Below are positions 22,606-30,820 of a stretch of DNA of 30,820 bases, piece by piece. Both the position numbers and the translations under genes were made by a program. A model generated the notes under the pieces. The model had not been told where the DNA came from, did no database searches, and saw nothing but the letters and a program-made list of their open reading frames with translations. This stretch comes from CAYUNA01 sp047629355. GTDB lineage: Bacteria > Bacteroidota > Bacteroidia > Chitinophagales > Saprospiraceae. Where the stretch lies: the NCBI GenBank assembly GCA_047629355.1, contig JBLHWU010000054.1, forward strand, positions 1 through 30,820. Direction: 5' to 3'. Each line of letters begins with the position of its first letter. Positions within the stretch are counted from its first letter, which is position 1.

Positions 22606-22982
22606 TTTAATATAATTTGATTAGAAAAAACGCAAATTTACGGATTATTAAACTTTATTTCTGAAAACTCAACAGATTTTAAAATAGTTGATTTTTCATA
22701 AAAACAGTCAATTTTAACTCAATATGAAGTGGTAAATTTTAAGAAAGGTTTGCTAAAAAATAAGAAACAAGAAAATCGCAAAATTTTCGAGCTTCAAAAA
22801 ACACAATGCTCCCTGCCGCAGGCAGCGCGGGTGAGGTTTTTGAAGGATAAAAGTGATTCACACCTAACTTTGTTTTGTAAGAGGTCAAAATGAAAAATCT
22901 GTTAAATTTTCAGTGATGCAACAGTTTTTTAATTTCACTTCCGACCGTCAACCATCTGCCGTTGACCATCAACCGTCTAAAA
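22606..22982. other. 377-bp intergenic region
   Basis: AT-rich upstream region of the hydratase (22606-22770, no clear promoter seen), dispersed repeat copy C (22779-22831), and a short repeat at about 22939-22977 built from CCGTCAACCATC and CCGTTGACCATCAACCGTC words just past the TolC-like stop codon. No gene is visible. Confidence 0.6.
22779..22831 (-). repeat. Dispersed palindromic repeat, copy C
   Basis: On the minus strand it reads CCCGCGCTGCCTGCGGCAGG, then GCATTGTGTTTTTTGAAGC and TCGAAAATTTT, closely matching copy B at 21186-21240. The palindromic head GCTGCCTGCGGCAG is shared with copy A. Confidence 0.6.
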
Positions 22983-24296
22983 CTATTGCCCCAACAACTG
23001 CCCACTCAATTGCAACAACTCCATTTCAATCACCTTTGCCGCAAATCTTGCAGTATTTAGATTGGTTTCTGCATTCAATAAATTCAACTGCGCTTGTCGG
23101 TATTCGATAGACGAAATTTGCCCGATTTTTTGCTCTTCTTTCGTTCGTTCAAAATTTTCGCGATTGGTTTCTACCGCCGATTTTTCAACGTCCAAAACGA
23201 ATAAAGCATTTTGATAGTCTCCCCAACGATTAATGACGTCACGTTCGATTTCCTGAATAATTTGGCTTTGTTGCAACCGTTGATTTAACAACTGAACTTG
23301 CACATTCTGCGTTCTAATATCACGAGCACCACCGTCATAAAGGTTCCAAGCTACGCCTACCCCTAAGCCAAATCCCCGATTGTTGGAAGATTCAATAAAT
23401 GATCCTGTTGCTGCATTAGAATAATTAAAGTTATAAGATGCATCCGCCGTCACAATTGGTTTTTTTTCAGCATCAATAATATTTAAATCCATTTCATTAA
23501 TCACCAAATTCTGACGATTTAAAAGCAGGTTCACATTATTTTCTAAAGCCGCAGTTTGTAAATTTACTAAGGTTAAATTGGTTGCATAATTAACGGTTGT
23601 ATCTACGGAAAAAGTCTCCGTCGTCGTGCGTCCCATCACTACATTCAACCGTCGTTGCGCATTCACCAAAGCCTGTTGTGCATTCAAAATATTGACGCTG
23701 TCCCGCTGAATATCGACCTGTGCATTTAGCACATCCAAACCACTACCCTGCCCGTAATCCAAGCCAATTTGAGCGCGTTCCAATCGCTGTCGGGAAGTTT
23801 CTATTGTTTGCTGTAATACATTCAAGTTAGTTGCCAATCGCGCCAATTCGTAGTATTGATTGTAAACTTGAATCAGGTTATTTTCAATCGTTTGCCGCAG
23901 TTGCAAATTGGTCAAATTCAAATTCTCTTTCAACTGTTCCAAAACGGCTTCTCGACGTTCATTATAAACGGTATAATTCGCAGCGACTCCCGCATTTCCA
24001 TCCCAAGCTAGGGCATTCGAGGTCGCTACTTCCATACCGCCGGAAAACTTTTGAGTTGACCCACCTAAATCAGCATTCAATCCACCACGAGCATCGACCG
24101 TTGGAAGATAGCCGTTCGCTTTTTTATCCGTATTGTTTTGGGCAATTTGGATGTTGTTTTTGGCAATTTGGATGCCGTAATTATTGGTTAGGGTGATGTC
24201 AACAGCTTGTTGAGTAGTGAGCGTGTTTTGGCTAAAAACAGTACTAGAAATTAAGCCAAATAACAATATGTTAATGGTATTTTTAATCATAATCAA
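22983..24296 (-). CDS. TolC-family outer-membrane efflux protein
   Basis: 437 residues with a signal peptide (MIMIKNTINILLFGLISSTVFSQ). Two similar halves carry long amphipathic helices, for example NNIQIAQNNTDKKANGYLPTVDARGG at the start and ENFERTKEEQKIGQISSIEYRQAQ near the end, typical of OEP repeats. It forms the trimeric channel through the outer membrane for a tripartite pump. The RND permease and membrane-fusion protein are upstream on the same strand, 760 bp away, with an antitoxin-like gene and a toxin pseudogene in between, so it is the third part of that pump. Confidence 0.92.
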   Translation of the reverse strand: MIMIKNTINILLFGLISSTVFSQNTLTTQQAVDITLTNNYGIQIAKNNIQIAQNNTDKKANGYLPTVDARGGLNADLGGSTQKFSGGMEVATSNALAWDGNAGVAANYTVYNERREAVLEQLKENLNLTNLQLRQTIENNLIQVYNQYYELARLATNLNVLQQTIETSRQRLERAQIGLDYGQGSGLDVLNAQVDIQRDSVNILNAQQALVNAQRRLNVVMGRTTTETFSVDTTVNYATNLTLVNLQTAALENNVNLLLNRQNLVINEMDLNIIDAEKKPIVTADASYNFNYSNAATGSFIESSNNRGFGLGVGVAWNLYDGGARDIRTQNVQVQLLNQRLQQSQIIQEIERDVINRWGDYQNALFVLDVEKSAVETNRENFERTKEEQKIGQISSIEYRQAQLNLLNAETNLNTARFAAKVIEMELLQLSGQLLGQ

Positions 24297-24334
24297 TATA
24301 ATATTTGAGTGTATTTTCGAGTAAATTATTGAGG

Positions 24335-24757
24335 TTATTTTGAATTAAGCGTTTTCCATTTTTCAAAAAAATCAGCTAATCGCAAGCAAGTAACTTTTGG
24401 AAAACCAATGGTTTTTTAAATTTTAAAATGAGCGTCATCTGTTATCAAAAAATCAGCATTTGTAGCAATCGCACAATCAACAAATTTATTATCATCTGCA
24501 TCTTTTTCTATTAAATTCCAACGATAATAAACTTCTTGTCGCTTCGTATTAGGCAATGCTAATATCAACCTGACTAAATTATTTCCCAAGGTTTTACTTT
24601 CCAAGAAATGATTGATTATTTCGACATATTCATTCAGAATTTCTGTTGTCACGCTCAAGTGAATGTCTCCTTTTCTTATCGCTTCAAAAAGTGGTCGATA
24701 AGGAGATTATTTACCAAACATTTTAATCAGGCAATTGGTATCAAGTACAATTCTCAT
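24335..24757 (-). pseudogene. PIN-domain toxin, inactivated by two in-frame TAA codons
   Basis: The frame from ATG 24757 to TAA 24335-24337 spans 141 codons including the stop, a normal PIN length, but contains TAA at codon 17 (24707-24709) and at 24416-24418. Reading through them gives MRIVLDTNCLIKMFGK, stop, SPYRPLFEAIRKGDIHLSV... and ...DAHFKI, stop, KTIGFPKVTCLRLADFFEKW. Residues expected of the family are visible: Asp6 in LDTN, the central Glu in TEILNEYVEII, DADDNKFVDCAI and ITDDAHF. PIN toxins are magnesium-dependent RNases. The partner antitoxin-like gene ends 4 bases upstream. Homology on both sides of each stop argues for point mutations rather than separate genes. A short protein could still start at the TTG at 24658. 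Confidence 0.8.
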
Positions 24758-24761
24758 AGAT

Positions 24762-25025
24762 TTATTTCTTTGAGCTTCTAAAATGAATATCCTTGGTCAT
24801 ATCTTCCCATTTATCTTTTGTCAACTCTTTTTTATCCCAAAAAGCATCGACTTCACCAACAACATTATCGTAGTAATATTTAACCAATAATTCCTTAATT
24901 TCAAGCAATTTTTTGTCACTCATACCCTTTGAAAATAATTCCAAAAGATGAAATTGAATTGGATTGGATTTAATTTTGATGATTGTGGATTTAATGATGC
25001 CATTTCTATAAAATTTAATTATCAA
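24762..25025 (-). CDS. Antitoxin-like protein, partner of the PIN-domain gene
   Basis: 87 residues with no enzymatic motif. The middle and C-terminus (HLLELFSKGMSDKKLLEIKELLVKYY, then EVDAFWDKKELTKDKWEDM) have the helical and charged pattern of small proteins paired with Bacteroidota PIN toxins, including the final segment that usually lies over the toxin active site. The stop codon is 4 bases from the PIN ATG, the spacing of a toxin-antitoxin operon. With the toxin broken, this gene may be a leftover. It lies 31 bases after the RND pump gene. Confidence 0.65.
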   Translation of the reverse strand: MIIKFYRNGIIKSTIIKIKSNPIQFHLLELFSKGMSDKKLLEIKELLVKYYYDNVVGEVDAFWDKKELTKDKWEDMTKDIHFRSSKK

Positions 25026-25056
25026 TGATTCTCCAAAATAAGAATAATTCTTAATT

Positions 25057-28000
25057 CTACATTTTTAATTCCACATTATCTTCCTCCGCCTCTCTTTCCG
25101 ACTCCATTTCCTTAATCGCACTCTCCACCGATTCCCGCGTTGGTTTCTTACCAGTCCACAACCATTTTGCCCCGACTTTAATCCCATTATTTGCAGACAG
25201 CAACAAGGGTAAAAGTAGCAACGTCAACAAAGTGGCAAACGCAATTCCATACGCTACTGAAATCGCCATTGGAATCAAAAATTGAGCAGAAAAACTCTTT
25301 TCAAAAATCAACGGCGCCAGTCCTGCAACGGTCGTAATGGAGGTTAAAAATATCGCTCGAAAACGGGAACGTCCTGCTTCAAATAAGGCTTCTCGATAAG
25401 GAATGCCTTCTTTCAGTAAACTATTAAATTTTCCAATCAAAACCAGTCCATCGTTCACCAAAATTCCGACCAAAGCGATGATTCCCAAGAAGGATAAAAA
25501 GTTGACAGATTGATCATGCACCCAGTGTCCCCAAGCGACGCCAGGGAAGCTGAAAATTATCAAAATAAACAGCAAAAGCGGCTGACTATACGACCGAAAA
25601 GCAAAAGCAATAATCAAAAACATCAAGATTAAAACAATTGGAATGGTTTGTCCAAATGCGGCTCCAACCTTCGCAAATTCTCGATTTTGACCTTCATATA
25701 ATGGGGTCACTGATGGGTATTTGGCAATAATATCAGGAATGACATTTTCTTTAATTTGCCCTAAAATATCTGGAGCAGAAGCCTTCAAACTCACCAAATC
25801 TGCTTCTATCAGAATCTCGCGTTGTCCATCCAAGTGATTGATGACGACCTCGCCCCGTTCAATGGTATAAGTCGCAATTTCTGACAAAGGTACTCGATTC
25901 CGCGACGGCGTGACAATCCGCATGTCGTCCAAGTTTCGAATACTGCTGCGGTTCTCTTTATCATAGCGCACCCACACCCGAATTTCGTCGCGTCCACGCT
26001 GAAAACGTTGTACCGATGCCCCAAAAAAACCAGCTCGAACTTGCGCCATTACATCATTCGGAGTTAGTCCCAAGAGGTAGGCGTTTTCTTTCAATTTCAA
26101 CTTAATTTCCTTGATACCTGCGGGGTCATTATCGGTCACATCTTTTAGCTCCGCATTGGTTAGCAAATTCGCTTTCAATTCCTTTTTTGCCGCCTTAAGT
26201 TCTGCAATATTATTGCCATTTAAAGAAATAGAAACTGGCTTTCCACCAAAAGCATTTCCAGCATTAAAAACCACACTTTCGGCTGCGTAAATTGGTCCAA
26301 CGGCTTCTCTCACTGCGTTGGCAACATCATTGGCTTGGAGGTCATTTAATTCTGCGGACAACAAATTTAAAGTCAAGGAACCGTTGGAGGAACCCGGTCC
26401 AACTTGCCGTACAATATTTCTAATGACGGGTAGATTATCTGTCTGGTTCTCCGTCAATTTTTCATTCGCTTCCCAGGCCTTTGCTTCAATCACTTGCGTA
26501 ATGGAATCCGTAATACTTTCCGCCGTTCCCTGTGGCATTTTCAACGTTACGCGAACGACTTCCGACGATACCGATGGAAAAAAAGAGAACCGAATAATCC
26601 CGCCTTGAATTGCACCAATTGTGACAATAAAAATCGCAATCGGAATCGCAAAACCCAGCACTTTATAAGTTAAAAAAAAGCGCAGTGCCGGTTCATAAAC
26701 ATTCGTACGCAACCAACCAATAAAACGGTCGGCGTAGTTGTTTATCATAAAACTTTTACCACCCTTTTTCAAAGCATTGGAATGGGCTAAATGCGAGGGT
26801 AAAAACAAAAAGGCTTCCACTAAAGAAATCGCTAAAATGACAATTACTACGGTCGAAATCTCGCCAAAAAATGCTCCAAATCTTCCCGGTAAAAACCAGA
26901 ACGTTGTAAACGCCACAATTGTCGTAGCAATCCCTGCAAAAACGGGTTTGATAACTTCCAGCGAGCCATCGATTGCCGCTTGAATAGGCGTTTTTCCTCG
27001 CTCATAATGGCTAAAAATATTTTCACCAATGACAATTCCATCATCCACCAAAATCCCAATAACGAGTATCATTCCAAAGAGAGAAATTACATTTATCGTC
27101 ATAAAAGACGGTGCAAAAATAAACAGTCCAAAAAAGGAAATCGGTAGACCAACCGCTACCCAAAGTGCGATACTTGGCTTTAAAAATAGCGATAATAGTA
27201 GCAAAACCAGAAAGATTCCAATCGCCCCGTTTTCCACCAATAAATCTTGACGATCGCGAAGTGCAATTGAATTATCTGCCGTTACGGATGCTTGCACACT
27301 CGTATTTTCGCTATTAAATTTTTCAACGTATTTTTTAGCGTTCGTATTCGCTTCCAAAATGTCTTCGTTGTTGGTTGTACTAATTGAAAACTGTACCGCA
27401 GGGCTACCATTATAGGACACTCGGTCAGGAATTTCCGAAAATTTATCCCGAACTTGCGCCACATCTTTCAATCGAACAACTTGTCCACTCCCACTTGCTT
27501 TGACAATCAAATAATCCAATTCATCTCCATAATATGCTCTATTATTGGCACGAATTAAATACTCCTCTGTATCCGTTTTGATATTTCCACCCGTCGTTAA
27601 AATATTTGCGTTTCTAACCGCTACTGCCACTTCTTGAAACGTTAAATCATAGGCTCGCAAATCATTTTCGCGCACTGCAATTTCAATTTCTTCATCTGGA
27701 AAACCTGTCACTGCCACCTGAGAAATATTCGGCAATGCCCGCAAATCACTCTCAACTTTCCGTGAAATTTCCTTCAACGTCCGCAAAGGCACCCCTTCGC
27801 CCCAAATAGCAAACGTAATCGCCTGATTTCGATTCTCTTGTTTGGCAATAATCGGCGGTTCCATATCGACCGGAAAAGACGGCACTCTATCCACCGCATT
27901 TTTCACATCCGCGAGTACCACATTGATGTCCACGCCCTCTTCCGCTTCGACGGTAATCGTCCCCGCATTCTCTTGTGACTTGGAAGTAAAGCGGTCAATA

Positions 28001-28230
28001 CCTACCAATCCACGCAGGTTGTCCTCAATTTTGAGAATCACGCCTTCCTCAATTTCCGCAGGCGATGCACCCGGATAAACAACCGAAATATTGATTATTT
28101 TGGTGTCTTCCAACGGAAAAAACGACGAAGTCAGCGACTGCGAACTAATTAACCCAATCAAGACAATCGCTATCATCGAGACGTTGACGGCGACGGGGTA
28201 TTTTATAAAAAAGGAGATTATTTTTTTCAT
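25057..28230 (-). CDS. RND-family efflux permease (AcrB/MexF-like)
   Basis: 1057 residues, the normal size, built as two repeated halves of six membrane segments with a large periplasmic loop after the first segment of each. The N-terminus (KKIISFFIKYPVAVNVSMIAIVLIG) is typical. The proton-relay pair Asp-Asp is present in the fourth segment (GILVDDGIVIGENI, near residue 396) and the matching segment of the second half reads GILVNDGLVLIG. It exports drugs, lipids or other amphipathic compounds using the proton gradient, with the membrane-fusion protein encoded upstream and the TolC-like channel downstream. Closest to HAE-type pumps rather than metal pumps by motif; substrate unknown. Confidence 0.94.
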   Translation of the reverse strand: MKKIISFFIKYPVAVNVSMIAIVLIGLISSQSLTSSFFPLEDTKIINISVVYPGASPAEIEEGVILKIEDNLRGLVGIDRFTSKSQENAGTITVEAEEGVDINVVLADVKNAVDRVPSFPVDMEPPIIAKQENRNQAITFAIWGEGVPLRTLKEISRKVESDLRALPNISQVAVTGFPDEEIEIAVRENDLRAYDLTFQEVAVAVRNANILTTGGNIKTDTEEYLIRANNRAYYGDELDYLIVKASGSGQVVRLKDVAQVRDKFSEIPDRVSYNGSPAVQFSISTTNNEDILEANTNAKKYVEKFNSENTSVQASVTADNSIALRDRQDLLVENGAIGIFLVLLLLSLFLKPSIALWVAVGLPISFFGLFIFAPSFMTINVISLFGMILVIGILVDDGIVIGENIFSHYERGKTPIQAAIDGSLEVIKPVFAGIATTIVAFTTFWFLPGRFGAFFGEISTVVIVILAISLVEAFLFLPSHLAHSNALKKGGKSFMINNYADRFIGWLRTNVYEPALRFFLTYKVLGFAIPIAIFIVTIGAIQGGIIRFSFFPSVSSEVVRVTLKMPQGTAESITDSITQVIEAKAWEANEKLTENQTDNLPVIRNIVRQVGPGSSNGSLTLNLLSAELNDLQANDVANAVREAVGPIYAAESVVFNAGNAFGGKPVSISLNGNNIAELKAAKKELKANLLTNAELKDVTDNDPAGIKEIKLKLKENAYLLGLTPNDVMAQVRAGFFGASVQRFQRGRDEIRVWVRYDKENRSSIRNLDDMRIVTPSRNRVPLSEIATYTIERGEVVINHLDGQREILIEADLVSLKASAPDILGQIKENVIPDIIAKYPSVTPLYEGQNREFAKVGAAFGQTIPIVLILMFLIIAFAFRSYSQPLLLFILIIFSFPGVAWGHWVHDQSVNFLSFLGIIALVGILVNDGLVLIGKFNSLLKEGIPYREALFEAGRSRFRAIFLTSITTVAGLAPLIFEKSFSAQFLIPMAISVAYGIAFATLLTLLLLPLLLSANNGIKVGAKWLWTGKKPTRESVESAIKEMESEREAEEDNVELKM

Positions 28231-28400
28231 TAAATTGTTGATTTGGTTTAGACCTCCCTAATTTCATTAGGGCTTACTGCTGTTCAATCACTCCGTGATT
28301 TTATGGAATACACAATCGTTAAGAAAACCAGAGATTTTCGGCAGGTCGCAATTTAGAAAATCCCATTACGTTAGACTTCAAATTGTTAATTGCTCATTGC

Positions 28401-29513
28401 TCATTGCTCCAACTCCTTCACCACCATCCCATCATATCCACCCGGCACCAATCGACTAATCATCTTCGTCCCATCCGCCAAACCACGCACAACCACCGTA
28501 TTTTCCTTAAAATAAACCGCTTCAATCGGCATTAATTTCAATAAAGTATCTTGTTGCAAAACAAATAATTTATCATTATCGACAATCAATTTTCGAGACA
28601 CTTCATAGGTATTTGATTCTTCTTTCGCCGTCAAGTCTGCCTCCAAATATTGCCCTTCTCGCAAGTCTTTACCCGACACTTGAATGTATGCTTTTATCGT
28701 CTGCGAATTGGCATCAATCAATGGATTTAGGCGATTGACTTTACCTTTCCAGTCTTTGGTACGCTCAATATTGTGCAAGGCGACCGATTTGCCCACTTTC
28801 AAAATATCGGCATACTGCGCATTCACCGCCACTTCCAATTCATAAATGGTTGGATTGATGAACTCGCCCAATTTTTGACCAGCCCGCACCAACGCACCTC
28901 TATCCACCAACGCTTCCGTCAAAACACCGGTGAAAGGCGCGTAAATACTGTACTTCACCAACCGTTCTTCCAAGTTTTTGACATTGTACCAAGTTGAATT
29001 GATGCCTTGTCCTGCGATGAATAATTTTTCTTTATCTGAAGTCGTTTCCGGTAAGGCTTTTAGTGGGGCATTGACATCAAAAGTAGTAACGTATTGCTCC
29101 CATTTCGCAACTGCATCAGCGTAATCAAACTTCAAATCAGGCAATGCTGCGACAACTTGATTGTACAGATTGCTCTTTTGCGCCCGTAGATTTGCCCGAA
29201 ATTCATCGCTATTGATGCGCAACAAAATGCTCCCTTTCTTATAGCCAATCCCCGGCTCAAAAGTATTCGCGCTATAATCAAAAATGCCTTGCACTTCAGA
29301 GAAAATTTCTACCCTATTGCGCGCGGCAAGCGTACCACTTGCGGTCACCGAAATCGGCGTTTCTCCATTTTCAACCACTTCCGTAAATACTGTTGGAACA
29401 GGTGGTTTGTCCTTAGCAGGCGGTTGCTTTTTAGAAGCTGCCAATTGATTTTTTGCGAATAACGCACCGACAATAATTAAAATGCCGATAACGCTGATGA
29501 TGATTTGTCTCAT
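28401..29513 (-). CDS. RND efflux membrane-fusion protein (HlyD/AcrA type)
   Basis: 370 residues with an N-terminal anchor (MRQIIISVIGILIIVGALFA). The usual order follows: first barrel-sandwich half (ISVTASGTLAARNRVEIFSEVQG), helical hairpin (about residues 105-180), second lipoyl half (YSIYAPFTGVLTEALVDRGALVRAGQKLG) and a beta-barrel. It links the inner-membrane pump to the outer-membrane channel in the periplasm. It is between the MarR gene and the permease gene, all on the minus strand, with a 170-bp gap before the permease that contains no gene I can see. Confidence 0.93.
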   Translation of the reverse strand: MRQIIISVIGILIIVGALFAKNQLAASKKQPPAKDKPPVPTVFTEVVENGETPISVTASGTLAARNRVEIFSEVQGIFDYSANTFEPGIGYKKGSILLRINSDEFRANLRAQKSNLYNQVVAALPDLKFDYADAVAKWEQYVTTFDVNAPLKALPETTSDKEKLFIAGQGINSTWYNVKNLEERLVKYSIYAPFTGVLTEALVDRGALVRAGQKLGEFINPTIYELEVAVNAQYADILKVGKSVALHNIERTKDWKGKVNRLNPLIDANSQTIKAYIQVSGKDLREGQYLEADLTAKEESNTYEVSRKLIVDNDKLFVLQQDTLLKLMPIEAVYFKENTVVVRGLADGTKMISRLVPGGYDGMVVKELEQ

Positions 29514-29599
29514 TTATAGAAGGTATATTCGTGTATATGAAAATTAATGTATTGGTTGTTTATTGCCTTAGAAATGTGAATTAAATAATTTCGCATTCC

Positions 29600-30079
29600 T
29601 TAAAGGTTAACAATGCAACTATTCTTATCCGTTAAGATATTTAGTTGCAATTTTTTTATAATATTTATAGCCGTATCAATCTCTTCTTGCGTTACGCCCT
29701 GCTGCATTTTATTGATACAATTCCAAACAATCGGCTGTATTTTTTCAAAAGTTTCGCGTCCGTGTCGAGTCAAATAAATGCAATTAATTCGTTTGTCGAC
29801 TTCTGAAGGAATGCGCGCAACATAGTTCTTTTTCTCCATTGTATTAATCAATCGAGCCAAAGAACCTTTGTTTCTTTCGGTAATATATGCTAAGTCTTTC
29901 TGTTTGATACCATCTTGCTGTTCGAGTTTAGCCAAGAGAATAAACTGCTCTTTGGTAATCTCAACACCTGCTTTAGCAAAGGAATCGCGCATAAACATAT
30001 TCATCAACTTTTCCGTCTTGCCAATCCACGGTGCGATGGATTTTTCAAATTTGGATGGTATGTTTAATTCGTGATTCAT
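29600..30079 (-). CDS. MarR-family transcriptional regulator
   Basis: 159 residues with the MarR winged helix: TKEQFILLAKLEQQDGIKQKDLA, ERNKGSLARLINTMEKKNYVAR, and the wing PSEVDKRINCIYLTRHG. MarR proteins repress neighbouring genes and are released by small ligands. It starts the minus-strand efflux locus, 86 bp before the membrane-fusion gene, so control of the pump is likely. It is divergent from the broken lipoprotein gene at 30197. Confidence 0.93.
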   Translation of the reverse strand: MNHELNIPSKFEKSIAPWIGKTEKLMNMFMRDSFAKAGVEITKEQFILLAKLEQQDGIKQKDLAYITERNKGSLARLINTMEKKNYVARIPSEVDKRINCIYLTRHGRETFEKIQPIVWNCINKMQQGVTQEEIDTAINIIKKLQLNILTDKNSCIVNL

Positions 30080-30196
30080 GGTTAGTAAACGCTTAGCTTT
30101 TAAAAAGGTTTATAGTGCAACTAATTTTTTTTGAGAAAAATTTAAATTCGAAAAAAACTACCTTGTAGTCAGAATTCAAAAAAATTAATTTTCAAT

Positions 30197-30741
30197 ATGA
30201 GATTCAATCTAATTAAATTCGCACTACTGTTCATTTCCTCCTTTTTGTTATTTTCTTGCAATGACGACGATATTTCGGATAATCTGACGACTATTTTTAA
30301 AGGGAAAATTTCCAATGACAATGGAGAGATTTTAGCGAATGAAAAGTTTTTATTGTAAGAAACCATAATACTATTCATACCCGAGTAGCAGATTCTCTTT
30401 ATACAGATGATAACGGGAATTACTTTTTTGAAGATGAGAATAATGAGTTCTCCCACTATTTCTTAGACCACGTATTTGCGCCTTATCCATTTTCTGGAGC
30501 ACTTGGAATAGATAGTATTGGTTTTTTTACTATGAATCCGATTCTCTCAACTTCTGGAAGACCAATCGAAACAGGTCTTAATGAATTAAACTTTCCTTTT
30601 TTCAGAAATAATTCAGTATCAATTACTGTAAATAAAGTATCCTCAGAACATAGGAAATGCCAAATCTATTTTGGAGAAAATGATAGCTTTCTTGCTTGGT
30701 CAAATAGTGTAAAACTTAATTATATGCGAATTAAAAGTTAA
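30197..30741 (+). pseudogene. Lipoprotein gene with a frameshift
   Basis: The ATG at 30197 opens MRFNLIKFALLFISSFLL, then FSCNDDD, a clear lipoprotein signal with the lipidated Cys. The frame ends at TAA near 30356 (LANEKFLL). One base out of phase the coding continues: VFIVRNHNTIHTRVADSLY, TDDNGNYFFEDENNEFSHYF and onward to KLNYMRIKS and TAA at 30739-30741. The phase change corresponds to one missing base near GTTTTT at about 30345. The rejoined product would be about 180 residues, resembling small surface lipoproteins with a repeat-like beta domain; family not recognised. Either a recent mutation, phase variation at the T5 tract or a sequencing error could explain it. Confidence 0.7.
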
Positions 30742-30820
30742 AAGATAGCCAAGAAAACAGCAGAAGCAGCGATTTTTCCATAGACATGGCTTAAAATGCC
30801 TTTTGTTGCTCTGGTTTTAG

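Noticed and set aside
24416..24658. Short 80-residue protein from TTG 24658
   Set aside because: It is the middle of a PIN domain lacking the first catalytic Asp; treated as part of the pseudogene.
30738..30820. Possible 3' end of a minus-strand gene (about 26 residues, TRATKGILSHVYGKIAASAV)
   Set aside because: Protein-like and ending in TAA at 30738-30740, but too short to support as a gene from this window.
1..30820. CRISPR arrays, tRNA and rRNA genes
   Set aside because: No regularly spaced direct repeats, cloverleaf-like or rRNA-like sequence was recognised by eye on either strand.

Overview
The window is a stretch of chromosome from a member of the Bacteroidota. The evidence is a di-heme peroxidase with a C-terminal type IX secretion sorting domain, AT-rich intergenic DNA with little Shine-Dalgarno signal, a Bacteroidota-style promoter candidate, and general gene content. 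Marine Saprospiria-like bacteria that make long polyunsaturated fatty acids would fit, but that is inference.

Left third (1-10239, all minus strand): a TetR-family regulator, then a Pfa-type polyunsaturated fatty acid (PUFA) / secondary-lipid synthase. The first large gene encodes KS-AT-4xACP and the second KR-DH. The third, which runs off the left edge, encodes KS followed by a KS-like chain-length factor (CLF). In known systems KS-AT-ACPn-KR-DH is one protein, PfaA. Here it is split by a -1 frame change exactly at an A AAA AAG heptamer. Five bases further on is a perfect 10-bp stem that can fold into an H-type pseudoknot. The downstream frame is open across the stop codon and reads like an ordinary ACP-KR linker. 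I interpret this as a likely programmed -1 ribosomal frameshift producing a full-length PfaA of about 2360 residues, and it is the main finding.

Middle (10240-16963): an intergenic region with a gene remnant, a terminator and a MITE-like insertion with an 8-bp target duplication; a di-heme cytochrome c peroxidase; a PabB-PabC fusion for p-aminobenzoate synthesis with an apparent in-frame palindromic insertion; a lipoprotein; a pyridoxamine-oxidase-like protein; and a DEAD-box RNA helicase.

Lipid block (17187-22605): an acyl-CoA desaturase, an Sfp-type phosphopantetheinyl transferase (candidate activator of the synthase ACPs), a second membrane desaturase, a LpxL/HtrB-like acyltransferase, a hotdog thioesterase, and a 2-keto-4-pentenoate hydratase-like protein. 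With the synthase these form a neighbourhood devoted to making, desaturating and attaching acyl chains.

Right third (22983-30079, minus strand): a MarR regulator, a membrane-fusion protein, an RND pump and a TolC-type outer-membrane protein form a tripartite efflux locus. An antitoxin-like gene and a PIN-domain toxin pseudogene with two in-frame stops lie between the pump and the channel. A frame-broken lipoprotein gene ends the window. Several families of short palindromic repeats lie between genes throughout.
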